A stretch of DNA of 64,000 nucleotides from Haloterrigena gelatinilytica. Lineage in GTDB: Archaea; Halobacteriota; Halobacteria; Halobacteriales; Natrialbaceae. The notes beneath the pieces were generated by a model. The model searched no databases and was not told the DNA's origin. It saw nothing but the letters and a program-made list of their open reading frames with translations. This document shows, in pieces, positions 40,897 through 50,701 of this stretch; position 1 is the first letter of the stretch, and every line of letters starts with the position of its first letter. The stretch spans positions 1,922,001 to 1,986,000 of the forward strand of contig NZ_JABUQZ010000001.1 in the NCBI RefSeq assembly GCF_013342145.1. Reading direction: 5' to 3'. Both the position numbers and the translations under genes were made by a program.

Positions 40897-41331
40897 CTAC
40901 TCCTCGTCTTCCTCCCGTTCGTCGAGGAAATCGTGGGCCTGCTCCAAGATCTCCCGCGGACCGTCCTGCGTGACGGTGTTTACCGCCTGTTCGTAATCGC
41001 GCCACTGGAGGTCGCGATGTTCGTTCGAAAGTTCCGCGCTCGCCTCGAAGGACTTCGCCACGAAGAGGTGAACGGTCTTGTGGATCGTCTTGCCGTTCGC
41101 CTCGAAGACGTAGTCGTAGTCCTCGCGAAAACCGTCGAGGAGCCGGAACTGCTCGATACCTGCCTCTTCCTTTACTTCGCGGATCGCCGTCTGCTGTAGC
41201 TCTTCATCTCCTTCGACACCGCCCTTGGGAAACTCCCAATCGCCTGGGCGGCTCTTGAGTAGAAGATACTCGCGCCGGCCCCGCGTATCGCGGAAGAGGA
41301 TCGCGCCTGCGCTCGTAGCTTCGACTGCCAT
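40897..41331 (-). CDS. Nudix hydrolase (Ap4A hydrolase-like)
   Basis: The 144-residue product has a complete Nudix box, GGVEGDEELQQTAIREVKEE-AGI (about 37-59), preceded by RPGDWEFPKG, typical of bis(5'-nucleosyl)-tetraphosphatases. It would hydrolyse diadenosine polyphosphates or other nucleoside diphosphate derivatives. The small acidic C-terminal tail is haloarchaeal. It starts at ATG 41331 and is divergent from the S10-like gene at 41559. Confidence 0.92.
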   Translation of the reverse strand: MAVEATSAGAILFRDTRGRREYLLLKSRPGDWEFPKGGVEGDEELQQTAIREVKEEAGIEQFRLLDGFREDYDYVFEANGKTIHKTVHLFVAKSFEASAELSNEHRDLQWRDYEQAVNTVTQDGPREILEQAHDFLDEREEDEE

Positions 41332-41558
41332 TAACTGGGCTAACAGGTGCGACGTTAAGAGAATATCGGACTGTTCGTCCAGCGTATACGGTTTGCCGTG
41401 CCAATTCGGCGGCCATCGCGGCCGAACGCTCGCCGTTTTCGGGGCGTTCGTCCCGGTTCACGAATCGTTCGCCCATCAGCGCGCCCGACTCGAGCGGCGC
41501 CCGCGCGCCATCTCAGCAAGCTTTTACGCCCCGGCCGTTGACGAATGGACGACCAGCC

Positions 41559-41894
41559 ATGACCTTCGTGACCCGTCTGACGCTCCAGAGCGGCGATCGC
41601 GCCGCGCTCGACGCCATCGTCGACGACATCAAATCGACCGCCGAACGCAAGGGCGCCGCGCTGAAAGGCCCCCACTCTCACCCCCCGGAGAAACACTCCG
41701 TGCCCCAGCACTGCCGGCTCCACGCCGACGACGAGCGGCGATTCTCCTCGTGGAGCTACACCGTCTTCACCCGCGAACTCGAGATTCACGGTCACGACAA
41801 CCTCGCGCGCAACATCGCCTCGCAGAACTTCCCCGACTCGGTCCACATCGAGGCCGAGGTCGAGCAGATCCGCGGCGCCGGGCAGAGCAACTGA
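41559..41894 (+). CDS. S10-like (uS10 fold) protein
   Basis: ATG 41559 gives 111 residues: FVTRLTLQSGDRAALDAIVD, KGAALKGPHSHPPEKHSVPQ and YTVFTRELEIHGHDNLARNI, which resemble ribosomal protein uS10 (the ALKGP loop especially). It is a haloarchaeal uS10 paralogue rather than the main S10, which normally lies beside EF1-alpha. CTTTTA at about 41520 could be its TATA box. A role in translation or transcription termination, as for NusE, is possible. Confidence 0.8.
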   Translation: MTFVTRLTLQSGDRAALDAIVDDIKSTAERKGAALKGPHSHPPEKHSVPQHCRLHADDERRFSSWSYTVFTRELEIHGHDNLARNIASQNFPDSVHIEAEVEQIRGAGQSN

Positions 41895-42027
41895 GCGCCA
41901 ACGACGCGACTGCGGTTTCGATCTCGAGTCTCTCTCGACCCCGTTTGCGATCGTTTCACCGCCAAACGTTCCGTTAGCCGAGCATACGTCCGCATAACTA
42001 CCACCGGCTCGCCGGATCGTCGGGACG

Positions 42028-42609
42028 ATGACGGACGATCGATCCGACACGGCGCGACGACGCTTCTTGCAGGTGCTCGGCGCTGGAACGGCGCTGGGTA
42101 TCGGTGCATCGACGACGGCCACGGCCAGTGGCGACGGCGACAAATCTGCGACGCCGACGGTCACGGCCGGTGACGACGATCCGGAGGCGGCGCTCGACGA
42201 TCCGGGACTGATAACCGCGGAGAGCGACGCCGACTTCGAGACGACCGTCGCGCGCGTCGAACCGGCCCTCGAGGTGCGAGACCTGCTGCTCGTCGCGACG
42301 ATCGACCACGCGGAAAACGCCGAGTCGGCCGATATGGACCTCCCGCCGACGACGCTGTTCCTCTTCGGTAATCCCGCGGCCGGGACGCCGCTGATGCGGG
42401 CGAGTCGCTCGGTCGCGATCGACCTCCCGCAGAAACTGCTCGTCTGGGAGGCCGACGGGCAGGTGTTCGTGACCTACAACGATCCGCGGTATCTGGCTCG
42501 CCGGCACGACCTCGAGGGTGTCGACCAGCAGCTGACGGGCGTCGCCGACGCGCTGGCCGACCTCGCCAGTGCGGTCGCCGGTACCGAACCCGACGCCGGC
42601 GAGGACTGA
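42028..42609 (+). CDS. Tat-exported DUF302-domain protein
   Basis: The 193-residue product begins with a twin-arginine signal (TARRRFLQVLGAGTALGIGA). The mature part contains DADFETTVARVEPALEV, LFLFGNPAAGTPLMRASRSV and AIDLPQKLLVWEADGQVFVT, the pattern of DUF302 domains, which are often linked to stress or metal handling. It should be exported folded. No lipobox cysteine is present, so it may be released or anchored after cleavage. Confidence 0.85.
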   Translation: MTDDRSDTARRRFLQVLGAGTALGIGASTTATASGDGDKSATPTVTAGDDDPEAALDDPGLITAESDADFETTVARVEPALEVRDLLLVATIDHAENAESADMDLPPTTLFLFGNPAAGTPLMRASRSVAIDLPQKLLVWEADGQVFVTYNDPRYLARRHDLEGVDQQLTGVADALADLASAVAGTEPDAGED

Positions 42610-42719
42610 CCGATCGACGCCGCGCCGCTCGTCTCGAGCGGTCGGTCGTGACGTGCTCGTCGCCCACGAACCGTGCGAAGAGGTGCAGTACTTTTGACCC
42701 GTCACGACGAGACACGGGT

Positions 42720-44003
42720 ATGAGCACGGACGACCTCGTCTCGCTGCGTCGAGACCTCCACCGGCGACCCGAACCGGCCTGGTGCGAGTTCTACACCACC
42801 GCACGACTCGTCGACGAACTCGAGTCCAGACTGGGCGACGACCTCGACGAACTCCACGTCGGCCCCGACGCCATCGCGGGCGACCACCGGATGGCCGTCC
42901 CCGACGAGGCGGAACTGACCCGCTGGCTCGACCGGGCCCGCGAGGCCGGCGCCGACGAGGAGGTCCTCGAGTCCCTCGCGGGCGGCTACACGGGCGCCGT
43001 CGCCGTCTTAGAGCGCGGCGAGGGACCGACGGTGGGCCTGCGCGTCGACATCGACGGGCTCCCGCGCGAGGAGAGCGACGCTCCCGACCACGCTCCCGCC
43101 GCGGCGGGGTTCCGCTCGGAACACGAGGGCGCGATGCACGCCTGCGGCCACGACGCCCACGCGACCATCGGGATCGGCGTCGCAGAGCGGATCGCCGCGA
43201 GCGACGACTTCTCGGGGACGCTGAAGGTGTTCTTCCAGCCCGCCGAGGAGGTCGTCGGCGGCGGCAAGTCGATGGCGAAGAGCGAGCACATCGCGGACGT
43301 CGACCGACTGCTCGCGATCCACATCGGGCTCGACCACCCGACCGGCGAGATCGTCGCCGGCATCGACGGCTTCCTCGCCGTGCGCCACCTCGAGGCCGAG
43401 TTCGCCGGCGAGTCGGCCCACGCCGGCGGCCACCCCGAACAGGGGCGCAACGCCGTCCAGGCGATGGCGACCGCAGTGCAAAATCTCTACGGGATCCCGC
43501 GGCACAACGACGGCAAGACCCGGATCAACGCCGGCGTCGTCGAGGGCGGCAGCGCCGCCAACATCATTCCGGACGAGGCGCGCATCCTCGCGGAGGTCCG
43601 GGGCGAGACGACCGACCTGATGGAGTACATGGACCGGAAGGCCCGCCACGTGATCCGATCGGCCGCCGAGATGCACGAGTGCGAGGTCTCGTTCGGCCTC
43701 GGGGCGGAGGCCCCGAGCGCGACAAGCGACCAGCGACTCGTCGACGTCGTCGCCGACGTCGCCGGCGAGACCGCGGGCGTCGAGAACGTCCTCGAGCGCG
43801 ACGACCTCGGCGGCAGCGAGGACGCGACGTACCTCATGCAGGCCGTCCAGGAGAACGGCGGCGAGGCGTGTTACGTCGGCATCGGGACCGACCACCCCGG
43901 CGGCCACCACAGCGCGACGTTCGACGTCGACGAGGCGAGCATCGCCCACGGCGTCGACGTCGTCTCCGGTGCGATCGAGCGACTCGGCCGCGGACGGCCC
44001 TGA
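42720..44003 (+). CDS. M20 family amidohydrolase
   Basis: ATG 42720 gives 427 residues. MHACGHDAHATIGIGVAERI (about 139-158) supplies metal-binding Cys/His/Asp, FFQPAEEVVGGGKSM has the catalytic Glu, and HIGLDHPTGEIVAG and GTDHPGGHHSATFDVDE complete the pattern of IAA-amino acid/N-acyl amino acid hydrolases. It cleaves an N-acyl or related amide bond in the cytoplasm. A central dimerisation domain (about 215-330) is present. A 24-codon upstream extension is ignored. Confidence 0.92.
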   Translation: MSTDDLVSLRRDLHRRPEPAWCEFYTTARLVDELESRLGDDLDELHVGPDAIAGDHRMAVPDEAELTRWLDRAREAGADEEVLESLAGGYTGAVAVLERGEGPTVGLRVDIDGLPREESDAPDHAPAAAGFRSEHEGAMHACGHDAHATIGIGVAERIAASDDFSGTLKVFFQPAEEVVGGGKSMAKSEHIADVDRLLAIHIGLDHPTGEIVAGIDGFLAVRHLEAEFAGESAHAGGHPEQGRNAVQAMATAVQNLYGIPRHNDGKTRINAGVVEGGSAANIIPDEARILAEVRGETTDLMEYMDRKARHVIRSAAEMHECEVSFGLGAEAPSATSDQRLVDVVADVAGETAGVENVLERDDLGGSEDATYLMQAVQENGGEACYVGIGTDHPGGHHSATFDVDEASIAHGVDVVSGAIERLGRGRP

Positions 44004-44081
44004 AGGCGTTCCGGCGGTGAACAAACGGATCGAACGGCTTCGATCGACGATGGGCGGCTCGGCGCCGCTGCCGTCGTCGGA

Positions 44082-44900
44082 TCAGTGGTCGCCGTCGTGA
44101 TCGACGACGACCTCGAGGTCGAACGGCTCGTCGGCCGGGGCCGATTCGGGCTCGAGGTAGCCGACCGCGAAGGCCGAGGAGACGGTCCCGGCGTCGGGTT
44201 CGACGTCGAACGTCGCGACGGCGTCGCCGTCGTTGGCGTCGGTCGCGGGTCGGACCTCGAGGGTGTACATATCCCCGGGGACCTCGACGGCGGCCGCGTC
44301 GCCGAAGGCGGCGCCCTCGAACAGCACCGTCTCGCCGTCGCCGGCGGTGACGTCGACCGCGGGGGCGTCCGGCGAGGCGTGGACGAGACGAATGCGGGCC
44401 TGATCGCCGGGATCGCTCAGGTCGTCCTCGTAAACCATCACCTCGAACGGCTGATCGTCCCCTTCGAGTTCGCCCACCGCGGCGACGGTGTAGTCCCCCT
44501 CGCCGACCTCGAGGTCGTCGTCGAAGACGACCGTGTCGGGATCCCCGGCGGCCGTGATCTCGACCGCGTAGGTCCCGGGCTCGAGTGGGAGGTAGTCGCT
44601 GACGGCCCGGTAGGGGACGTCCTCGAGGACGGCGTCGCCGTCGACCCAGACGTCGACGTTCGGCGCGTCCGGGGAGAGGTGGGCGACGCGGACGTTCCCC
44701 ATCGCTTCGTCCATGTCGTCGCTCTCGGACTCGTTGTTCATGTCTTCGGCTCCGTTCTCCATGTCGTCGCCGTTCGCCCCGTCGTCGGACATCTCCTCGT
44801 CCTCCGAATCGTCGCCGCCACCCGTGCAACCGGCGATCGCGACGATGCCGGTGGAGCCGATCAGTGACAGTGCGCGTCGGCGCGTGTGATTTCGTGTCAC
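44082..44900 (-). CDS. DUF4397 Tat lipoprotein
   Basis: GTG 44900 gives a signal TRNHTRRRALSLIGSTGIVA-IAGC, a twin-arginine segment with lipobox; longer ATG starts would bury the signal. After an Asp/Met/Asn-rich linker come two DUF4397 repeats, each opening with VRVAHLSPDAPNVDVWVDG or IRLVHASPDAPAVDVTAGDG. These beta-sandwich domains are common on archaeal and bacterial surfaces, with no known activity. The protein should be tethered outside the cell membrane. Confidence 0.9.
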   Translation of the reverse strand: MTRNHTRRRALSLIGSTGIVAIAGCTGGGDDSEDEEMSDDGANGDDMENGAEDMNNESESDDMDEAMGNVRVAHLSPDAPNVDVWVDGDAVLEDVPYRAVSDYLPLEPGTYAVEITAAGDPDTVVFDDDLEVGEGDYTVAAVGELEGDDQPFEVMVYEDDLSDPGDQARIRLVHASPDAPAVDVTAGDGETVLFEGAAFGDAAAVEVPGDMYTLEVRPATDANDGDAVATFDVEPDAGTVSSAFAVGYLEPESAPADEPFDLEVVVDHDGDH

Positions 44901-45051
44901 GATACGACGTATCAGACAGCCGTGAATCACGAGTTTCCCTAACAGTGAAGGGTTTTGGCCAGAACTCGTTTCCGTCACGAAGGTAAGAACGTCCTCGAGC
45001 AATCCGGTATAGCAGAAATGAACCATGAATCGGCTCGAGTTATCTGGCCGG

Positions 45052-45260
45052 GAGCGGCCTCCGAGCACCGCGAGGAGTCCGCGATCCGGGGAAGGGCAGG
45101 CCGTCGCCCGGTAGCGACCGTGAGCGAGGCCGCAGGCCGAGCGAGCGGGCCGACGACTGACCCGGAAGCGCGCTGTGCGCGGCTGAAGGGGAAGGAGGAG
45201 TGCTTTTCATCAAAGTTTTGCCGAGGGTGCGCCGCAGGCGCACCCGCAGAGCAAAAGTTT
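45052..45260. repeat. Repeat-like GC-rich spacer with hairpin after the reductase gene
   Basis: The spacer 44901-45261 has no gene. It contains CGAGGCCGCAGGCCGAGCG-type short palindromes and a perfect 9-bp hairpin GGGTGCGCC-GCA-GGCGCACCC (45225-45245) flanked by CAAAGTTTTG (45211-45220) and GCAAAAGTTTG (45251-45261), an almost exact inverted pair. The hairpin lies just beyond the stop of the minus-strand reductase gene and may end its transcript. Its style resembles dispersed haloarchaeal intergenic repeats. Confidence 0.55.
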
Positions 45261-45261
45261 G

Positions 45262-46665
45262 TTAGTATTTAGGATCGGCCCCGGTCGTCTCGTAGACGGA
45301 CTCCATCAGGTCGTCGCGCCGTTGCTGCCAGTGCTCGAGGGCGGCGGGGTGGTGGGGGTACTCCTCGTAGAGTTCGAGCAGGTCGTCGGCGCGGCGCTTC
45401 GTTCGGAAGAGGTTCCAGATCGTGTCCCAGTGCTCGCGGCTCTTGTACAGGCTCTCTGCGGCGAGCTTCGGACCGATGCTCGTGCTGCCGGAGTACAGCG
45501 CTTCGGCGAGTTTCTCGCCGGGCATCGCGGCGAGCAGCCCCATCAGGTCGTCGACGTCGACGGCCGTCGAGAGGATGTTGTAGACGTCCAGCGCGGCGTA
45601 GCGGGCGCCGAAGTGGTCCATGACGCGCTCGTTGTACTCCCAGAGGGCCTTCTCGCTGAGGTCGCCGGTCTCGAGGCCCTCGACCGCGGCCTCGGCGGCG
45701 TACTTGCCGGCGTAAGCGGCGCCGGCGATGCCGCCGCCGGTGGTGGGGTTGACGTGACCCGCGGCGTCGCCGACGGCCATGTAGCCCGGGTGGACGGCCG
45801 AGTCGTAGGGCCGGCGAGTGGGGAGGGCCGCGCCGAGTTTGTCCTCGACCTCGGCGCCGCGGAACTCGGAGCGGTTCTCGAGGTCGCGCTTGAGGTCGTC
45901 GACGAGTTTCATCGGCTCCTCGGTCATCTGGAAGCCCAGTCCGGCGTTGATCTCGGTGTCGGTTCGCGGGAAGTACCAGAGGTAGCCCGCGGCGCGCTCG
46001 GTCGGCTTGAACACGAGCGCGTCGTCCCACTCGACGGGATCGTCGACGCGGACGATCTCGCGGTAGGCCGAACAGAAGTGGCTGTAGTTGACGTTCGTGT
46101 CGAACGTCGACGTCGAGAAGTCGACGTGGTCCTGTAGGACCGACAGCGAGCCCGCGGCGTCGATGACGACGTCGGCCTCGTAGGTTCGGGGCTCGCCCTT
46201 CCGGATCGCTTCCACGCCGGTGACCTGCCCGTCGTCGGCCTGCGTGACGTTCTTCACGACCGTATCGTAGTGGAAGTCGGCGCCCGCGTCCGCTGCACCC
46301 TCGATGATCAGGCGGCCGTACTCCCAGCGGTCGATGACCGCTAACTCGCCGGGGATCGGGATCTCGAGGACGGTGTCTTCCTGGGGGATCTCGAAGCGGC
46401 CGTGGTCGACGCCCGTGTTGGTGAAGGCGGGTTCGATCTGCGATTTCGGGATCGATTCGGGGAAGGCGTCCGCGCCCTTCAGGGCGTCCCCGCAGGCGAT
46501 GTGGCCGGCCTCGTCCTCGGTCTTGCGCTCGAGGACGACGACGTCGTACCCCTCGCGTGCGACGGTCGCTGCGGCGTAACACCCTGCGGTCCCCGCGCCG
46601 ACGACGACCACGTCCGGCGAGTGGGTCTCGGACGCGGCGGTCGTCGACTGCTCCTGCGTACTCAT
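45262..46665 (-). CDS. Geranylgeranyl reductase family flavoprotein
   Basis: ATG 46665 gives 467 residues. DVVVVGAGTAGCYAAATVAR (about 18-37) is the FAD-binding dinucleotide fold; HIACGDALKGADAFP and GDAAGHVNPTTGGGIAGAAY (about 300) are the patterns of digeranylgeranylglycerophospholipid reductases. Such enzymes saturate the isoprenoid chains of archaeal lipids, though several paralogues exist and the exact substrate is unsure. A ferredoxin gene, a possible electron donor, diverges from it at 46882. Confidence 0.9.
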   Translation of the reverse strand: MSTQEQSTTAASETHSPDVVVVGAGTAGCYAAATVAREGYDVVVLERKTEDEAGHIACGDALKGADAFPESIPKSQIEPAFTNTGVDHGRFEIPQEDTVLEIPIPGELAVIDRWEYGRLIIEGAADAGADFHYDTVVKNVTQADDGQVTGVEAIRKGEPRTYEADVVIDAAGSLSVLQDHVDFSTSTFDTNVNYSHFCSAYREIVRVDDPVEWDDALVFKPTERAAGYLWYFPRTDTEINAGLGFQMTEEPMKLVDDLKRDLENRSEFRGAEVEDKLGAALPTRRPYDSAVHPGYMAVGDAAGHVNPTTGGGIAGAAYAGKYAAEAAVEGLETGDLSEKALWEYNERVMDHFGARYAALDVYNILSTAVDVDDLMGLLAAMPGEKLAEALYSGSTSIGPKLAAESLYKSREHWDTIWNLFRTKRRADDLLELYEEYPHHPAALEHWQQRRDDLMESVYETTGADPKY

Positions 46666-46881
46666 ACTAACAGTGTCTACACCACGGGGAGAAAACGTTT
46701 TATGTGTTATTTGTCGGCATCGCGAGGCCAAAAGCGGGAGCCGACGGCCCGGTGTCCGTCGCCGTTCGGTCGCGAGACGGCATCGACGGTCCGAACTGGT
46801 TCCGCCGTGCGAGTCTCCTTGCTCCTATCACGACACAGATGTGAATAAAGAGTTTTAGTGAGGTCGTCCGTATCGGTTGCT

Positions 46882-47217
46882 ATGACTGAGTATACGGTCG
46901 AATTCGTCGGGACGGGTGAGACGATCACCTGTTCGGACACGGAGACGATCCTGAGCCGGTGTCTCGAGGAGGGCATCGCCCAGGAGTACTCGTGTCGCGT
47001 CGGGATGTGTCTGGCCTGCTCGGCGGAGATCGTCGAGGGCGAGGTCACCCAGCCCGCGGCCCGCGGACTGACCGAGGAAGAGGCCGAGAACTACGCGCTC
47101 ACCTGCATGGCGCGCCCGCAGTCGGATCTCAAACTCGACCGCGGCGAGTACCCGCCGAGCATCGAGAGCGACCTCGAGGCCGACGGCTCGAACGCCGGCG
47201 CGACCGCGGACGACTGA
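46882..47217 (+). CDS. 2Fe-2S ferredoxin
   Basis: ATG 46882 gives 111 residues. EYSCRVGMCLACSAEIVEG (about 35-53) with C-x4-C-x2-C and a later LTCMARP cysteine is the plant/halobacterial-type 2Fe-2S site. It is shorter than the main haloarchaeal ferredoxin, lacking its N-terminal insert, but has an acidic tail. It carries electrons to oxidoreductases; the divergent geranylgeranyl reductase, 216 bases away, is a candidate partner. Confidence 0.93.
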   Translation: MTEYTVEFVGTGETITCSDTETILSRCLEEGIAQEYSCRVGMCLACSAEIVEGEVTQPAARGLTEEEAENYALTCMARPQSDLKLDRGEYPPSIESDLEADGSNAGATADD

Positions 47218-47272
47218 CCGTTCGCGACTAACACTCGTTCCTTCTCGCGCGGTCGCCCGACGAGCGTTCCGC

Positions 47273-48451
47273 TCACTCGGCGACCGCGCAGTTGTTCGGC
47301 CCGAGCTCGAGTTCGAACGCCGTCTCGGCGTCGACGTCCTCGCGGCCGAGATTCGCCGCGACGATGCGCTCGTGGTTGGACGGCCGCGGCGGGAGGTCGC
47401 TCGTGGCGTGCTCGACGAAGGCGGCTTCGTCCATCGAGAACGCCGCGAGTCGGTCGCGCAGCGAGCCGAGACGAGCGGTGTAGGTTCCGTCGTCCCGCGG
47501 GTCCGCGACGTCGCTGTAGTGGCCCGGGGCGATCGTCGTCTCGTCCGGGATCTCCTCGAGTCGCTCGTGCAGCGTCTCGTATAGTCGTCGGGCGGCTTCG
47601 GACGCTCCGTCGTCGCCGCGTTCGAGGTCCGGCCGCCCGACGCCCTCGAGGAAGAGCGTGTCGCCGGTAAAGAGGACGTCGCCGAGCCGGTAGGAGAGCG
47701 ACTCGGTCGTGTGGCCCGGTGTCGAAAGCGCGGTTAGCGTCGCCGAACCGATCTCGAGTTCGTCAGCAGCGGAGAGGGTCGTCGCGTCGAACGCGAGGCC
47801 GCGATCCGTCGCGCCCTCGGGCACGATCGGCTCCGCGTCGGTCCGCTCGGCGAGGGCGCGGACGCCGCTGACGTGGTCGGCGTGGACGTGGGTGTCGACG
47901 GCGTACCGGAGCTCCGCGCCCCGGTCCGCAGCGTCGTCGACGTATCGATCGGCGAACGCGCGGAGCGGGTCGATCACCGCCGCCTCGCCGTCGCTGTAGA
48001 TCGCGTAGGCGAGACAGCCGCTCGAGGGCCGGTCGTACTGGACGACCGTCGCGGGCGCGTCGACCGCGAGTTCGCGGGCGACGTACAGGTCGGCCCAGGC
48101 GTCCATCCCGCCGGCGAGGTTGCCGGCGTCGAGACCGGCGTCCCGGAGGAGGTCGACGGCGTGCGCGCTGGCCGCCCCGCGCCCGCAGACCGCGACGATC
48201 GGCTCCTCGAGGTCGTCGACGAGGTCGGTCACGCCGCCGGTCGCCTGGGCCTGGATGAACTTCATGTGGGGAATCTGGACGGCCTCGACGCCCGCGCCCT
48301 CGAGGTGCCAGCGCTCGAACTCGTCCCGGTCGCGGACGTCGAGGACGGTAAACCCGTCGCCGGACCGCAGCCGGTCGGCCAACGCCTCGGGTTCGATCGA
48401 GGCCTGTTCGCGTTCGGCCGTCGGCTCCGCAGGCTCGTTCCCGTCGGTCAT
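47273..48451 (-). CDS. Rhodanese / metallo-beta-lactamase fusion (persulfide dioxygenase-like)
   Basis: The 392-residue product has an N-terminal rhodanese domain (FTVLDVRDRDEFERWHLEGA, about 34-53; active-site CGRGAAS near residue 89) followed by a metallo-beta-lactamase domain: DTHVHADHVSGV (about 189-200), STPGHTTES and FTGDTLFL with zinc/iron ligands. It resembles persulfide dioxygenases and sulfur transferases that handle sulfane sulfur. The usual domain order (MBL first) is reversed here. Glyoxalase II activity is the main alternative. Confidence 0.88.
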   Translation of the reverse strand: MTDGNEPAEPTAEREQASIEPEALADRLRSGDGFTVLDVRDRDEFERWHLEGAGVEAVQIPHMKFIQAQATGGVTDLVDDLEEPIVAVCGRGAASAHAVDLLRDAGLDAGNLAGGMDAWADLYVARELAVDAPATVVQYDRPSSGCLAYAIYSDGEAAVIDPLRAFADRYVDDAADRGAELRYAVDTHVHADHVSGVRALAERTDAEPIVPEGATDRGLAFDATTLSAADELEIGSATLTALSTPGHTTESLSYRLGDVLFTGDTLFLEGVGRPDLERGDDGASEAARRLYETLHERLEEIPDETTIAPGHYSDVADPRDDGTYTARLGSLRDRLAAFSMDEAAFVEHATSDLPPRPSNHERIVAANLGREDVDAETAFELELGPNNCAVAE

Positions 48452-48565
48452 GGGCGTCGGTACGCCGCCGCGACGGTTAAGTCGTGGCTCGAGGTGGGGT
48501 CGCCCGTCCCGTCAGCCCGCCGAGCCGTCACCAACGTTCAACACGATCCGCGGTGTCGAAGGGGT

Positions 48566-49198
48566 ATGGACGCCGACGGATTCCGGGACGCGGTCGAGGA
48601 CTCGATGGACAGCGAACTCGAGCGACTCGGGTCGTCCAAACTGCTCGTCGCGCTCACCGACGCCGATCTGACGGCCGAAACGGTCCTCCGGACGGTCGCC
48701 GACGGCGAACGCGCCGCGATGGAGACCTTCGAGGGCTGGGCCGACGACGAGGGCCACGAAGATGCACAAGAACTGTTCGCCGAGTTCCGCGAGCAGGAGC
48801 GCGAGCACTACGAACGGGTCGCTGACCTGCTCGAGGGCGAGGGCGACGCCGACGCGACCGGCGGACCGATGCACGAGGCCCTCCGATCGCTCGAGGACGC
48901 GACCGCCCGCCTCGGCGGACTCGTCGGACGATCGATGGTCGGCGAGCGGACGCACCTGCAGGTCGTGAGCTTCTTCGTCAACGAGGGCGACGAACGCCGA
49001 GCCGAGCAGTTCCGGGAGCTGCGAAGCGAGACGGCGGCGCAGGGCGACCGGGCGCTCGAGCTACTCGAGGACGTCTGCGACGAGGACGGAGACTGGGACC
49101 GCGCTCGAGACGCGACCGAGGAGGTTATCGAGATCGCGTACGACGCGTACGCGGGCTCGCTGGACGAGATGGGAATCGACCCGAAACCGATCTGCTGA
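48566..49198 (+). CDS. Rubrerythrin-like ferritin-fold protein
   Basis: ATG 48566 gives 210 residues forming a mostly helical protein. Glu/His residues in GERAAMETFEGWADDEGHED and EFREQEREHYERVADLL (about 73-89), then VSFFVNEGDERRAEQFRELR, fit the di-iron helices of rubrerythrin-like proteins, without a rubredoxin domain. It may scavenge peroxide or store iron. The frame continues open upstream across the antisense of the MBL gene; that part is not coding. Confidence 0.78.
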   Translation: MDADGFRDAVEDSMDSELERLGSSKLLVALTDADLTAETVLRTVADGERAAMETFEGWADDEGHEDAQELFAEFREQEREHYERVADLLEGEGDADATGGPMHEALRSLEDATARLGGLVGRSMVGERTHLQVVSFFVNEGDERRAEQFRELRSETAAQGDRALELLEDVCDEDGDWDRARDATEEVIEIAYDAYAGSLDEMGIDPKPIC

Positions 49199-49368
49199 GG
49201 CGAGCGCGGCGAGTGTTCCTCGAGTCCGACGACGTGCTCCGTTCGGACGGAGTTGTCACAGTTCTCACTCACAGCCCACGGTCCCGAACCGCGAGTCCAA
49301 ACGGCTAGAAGTGGTGAAGATGGACTCCCTCCCGATCCTCTCTGCGGTCGAACGGCTCGCGATCGCGG

Positions 49369-50544
49369 TCAGTCGACGAAGTCGATGTCGTCGCCGCCCG
49401 CCTGGCCGGTCATCTCCGGCTGGACGGTCTCCTCGTCGGGCCGGCCGTAGATCTGGGGCGATTCGACGCCGGTGACGACGATCATCGTCCGCATGCTGCC
49501 CTCGAGGCTCTCGTCGATCGAGGTCCCCCAGATGATGCGCGCGTCGGGGTCGATCCGGTCGTAGATCTCCTCGACGACGCCCTCTGCCTCCTCGATGGCC
49601 ATGTCGTTGCCGCCGGTAACGTTGACCAGCGCGGAGCTCGCGCCGGAGATGTCGACGTCCAGCAGCGGGGAGCGCAGCGCGGTCTTGACCGAGTCCTCGG
49701 CTTTCGCCTCGGAGTCGGATTCCCCGAGACCGATCATGGCGACGCCGCCGCGTTCCATGACGGTGCGAACGTCGGCGAAGTCCAGGTTGACGAGGCCGGG
49801 CTTGGTGATCAGTTCCGTGATGCCCTTGACCGAACGCATCAGCACCTCGTCAGAGACCTTGAACGCCTGGCGGACGGGCAGTTTGCCGACCGAGTCGAGC
49901 AGGCGGTCGTTGGGGACGACGATGACGGTGTCCGAGACGTCGCGCAGGCGCTCGAGGCCCGCTTCGGCGTTCGTCCGTCGGACCTCGCCTTCCGCGGTAA
50001 ACGGCGTCGTGACGATCGAAATCGTCAGGGCGCCGGCCTCGCGGGCGGCCTTGGCGACGACGGGCGCGGAACCGGTCCCGGTCCCGCCGCCCAGTCCCGC
50101 CGTGACGAAGACCATGTCGGAGCCGTCGATGGCGTCGTAGATGTCCTGCTGGCTCTCGAGTGCGGCCTCCTCGCCGACCTGCGGGAGCGAGCCGGCGCCG
50201 CGGCCGCCGGTCTTCTCCTCGCCCATGAGGATCTTGGTGTCGGCCTCGATCTCTACGAGGTGCTGGACGTCGGTGTTGGCGGCGACGAGTTTCGCGCCGT
50301 GGATGCCCTCCTCGTGCATGCGGTTGACCGTGTTCCCGCCGGCGCCGCCGCAGCCGACGACGGTGATATCGGTCTGGAGATCCTGGAGAACGTCCTCGAG
50401 TTCGTCGTCGGTCATCGTCCCTGTCCGGTGGCCGTCCGACGCGTCGCCCGCGGACTGGTCGTCCCGGGGCGGAGCGTCGTCGGGGACCTCGGACTGCTCC
50501 CCGGTTTCGGCCTCGTCGATCGCATCGTCGATGATGGAGTCCAT
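49369..50544 (-). CDS. ftsZ: Cell division protein FtsZ
   Basis: ATG 50544 gives 391 residues beginning [37 protein letters not shown] (about 60-79) and [20 protein letters not shown] (about 145-164) are the GTP-binding and tubulin signature motifs, with [12 protein letters not shown] and [11 protein letters not shown] following. It polymerises into the division ring. The acidic N-terminal arm and the DDIDFVD tail are haloarchaeal. It resembles FtsZ1 more than CetZ; assignment between FtsZ1 and FtsZ2 is tentative. Confidence 0.97.
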   Translation of the reverse strand: MDSIIDDAIDEAETGEQSEVPDDAPPRDDQSAGDASDGHRTGTMTDDELEDVLQDLQTDITVVGCGGAGGNTVNRMHEEGIHGAKLVAANTDVQHLVEIEADTKILMGEEKTGGRGAGSLPQVGEEAALESQQDIYDAIDGSDMVFVTAGLGGGTGTGSAPVVAKAAREAGALTISIVTTPFTAEGEVRRTNAEAGLERLRDVSDTVIVVPNDRLLDSVGKLPVRQAFKVSDEVLMRSVKGITELITKPGLVNLDFADVRTVMERGGVAMIGLGESDSEAKAEDSVKTALRSPLLDVDISGASSALVNVTGGNDMAIEEAEGVVEEIYDRIDPDARIIWGTSIDESLEGSMRTMIVVTGVESPQIYGRPDEETVQPEMTGQAGGDDIDFVD

Positions 50545-50701
50545 TCTTGGCACTGTCTAGAAGATGGAGCATAATTACCTTTCCCCTACACGTCAGACGC
50601 ATGTCTGACACAATCCGGGGAGAGTATCTATCACCTACCCGATTCCACGAATCCCGCCCCCGGATGCAGTAACCGGCGCTTACTGCGTTCGTTCTGTCCG
50701 G

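Noticed and set aside
47873-48565. N-terminal extension of the rubrerythrin-like gene
   Set aside because: The open frame runs antisense through the rhodanese/MBL gene; ATG 48566 gives the complete ferritin-like domain.
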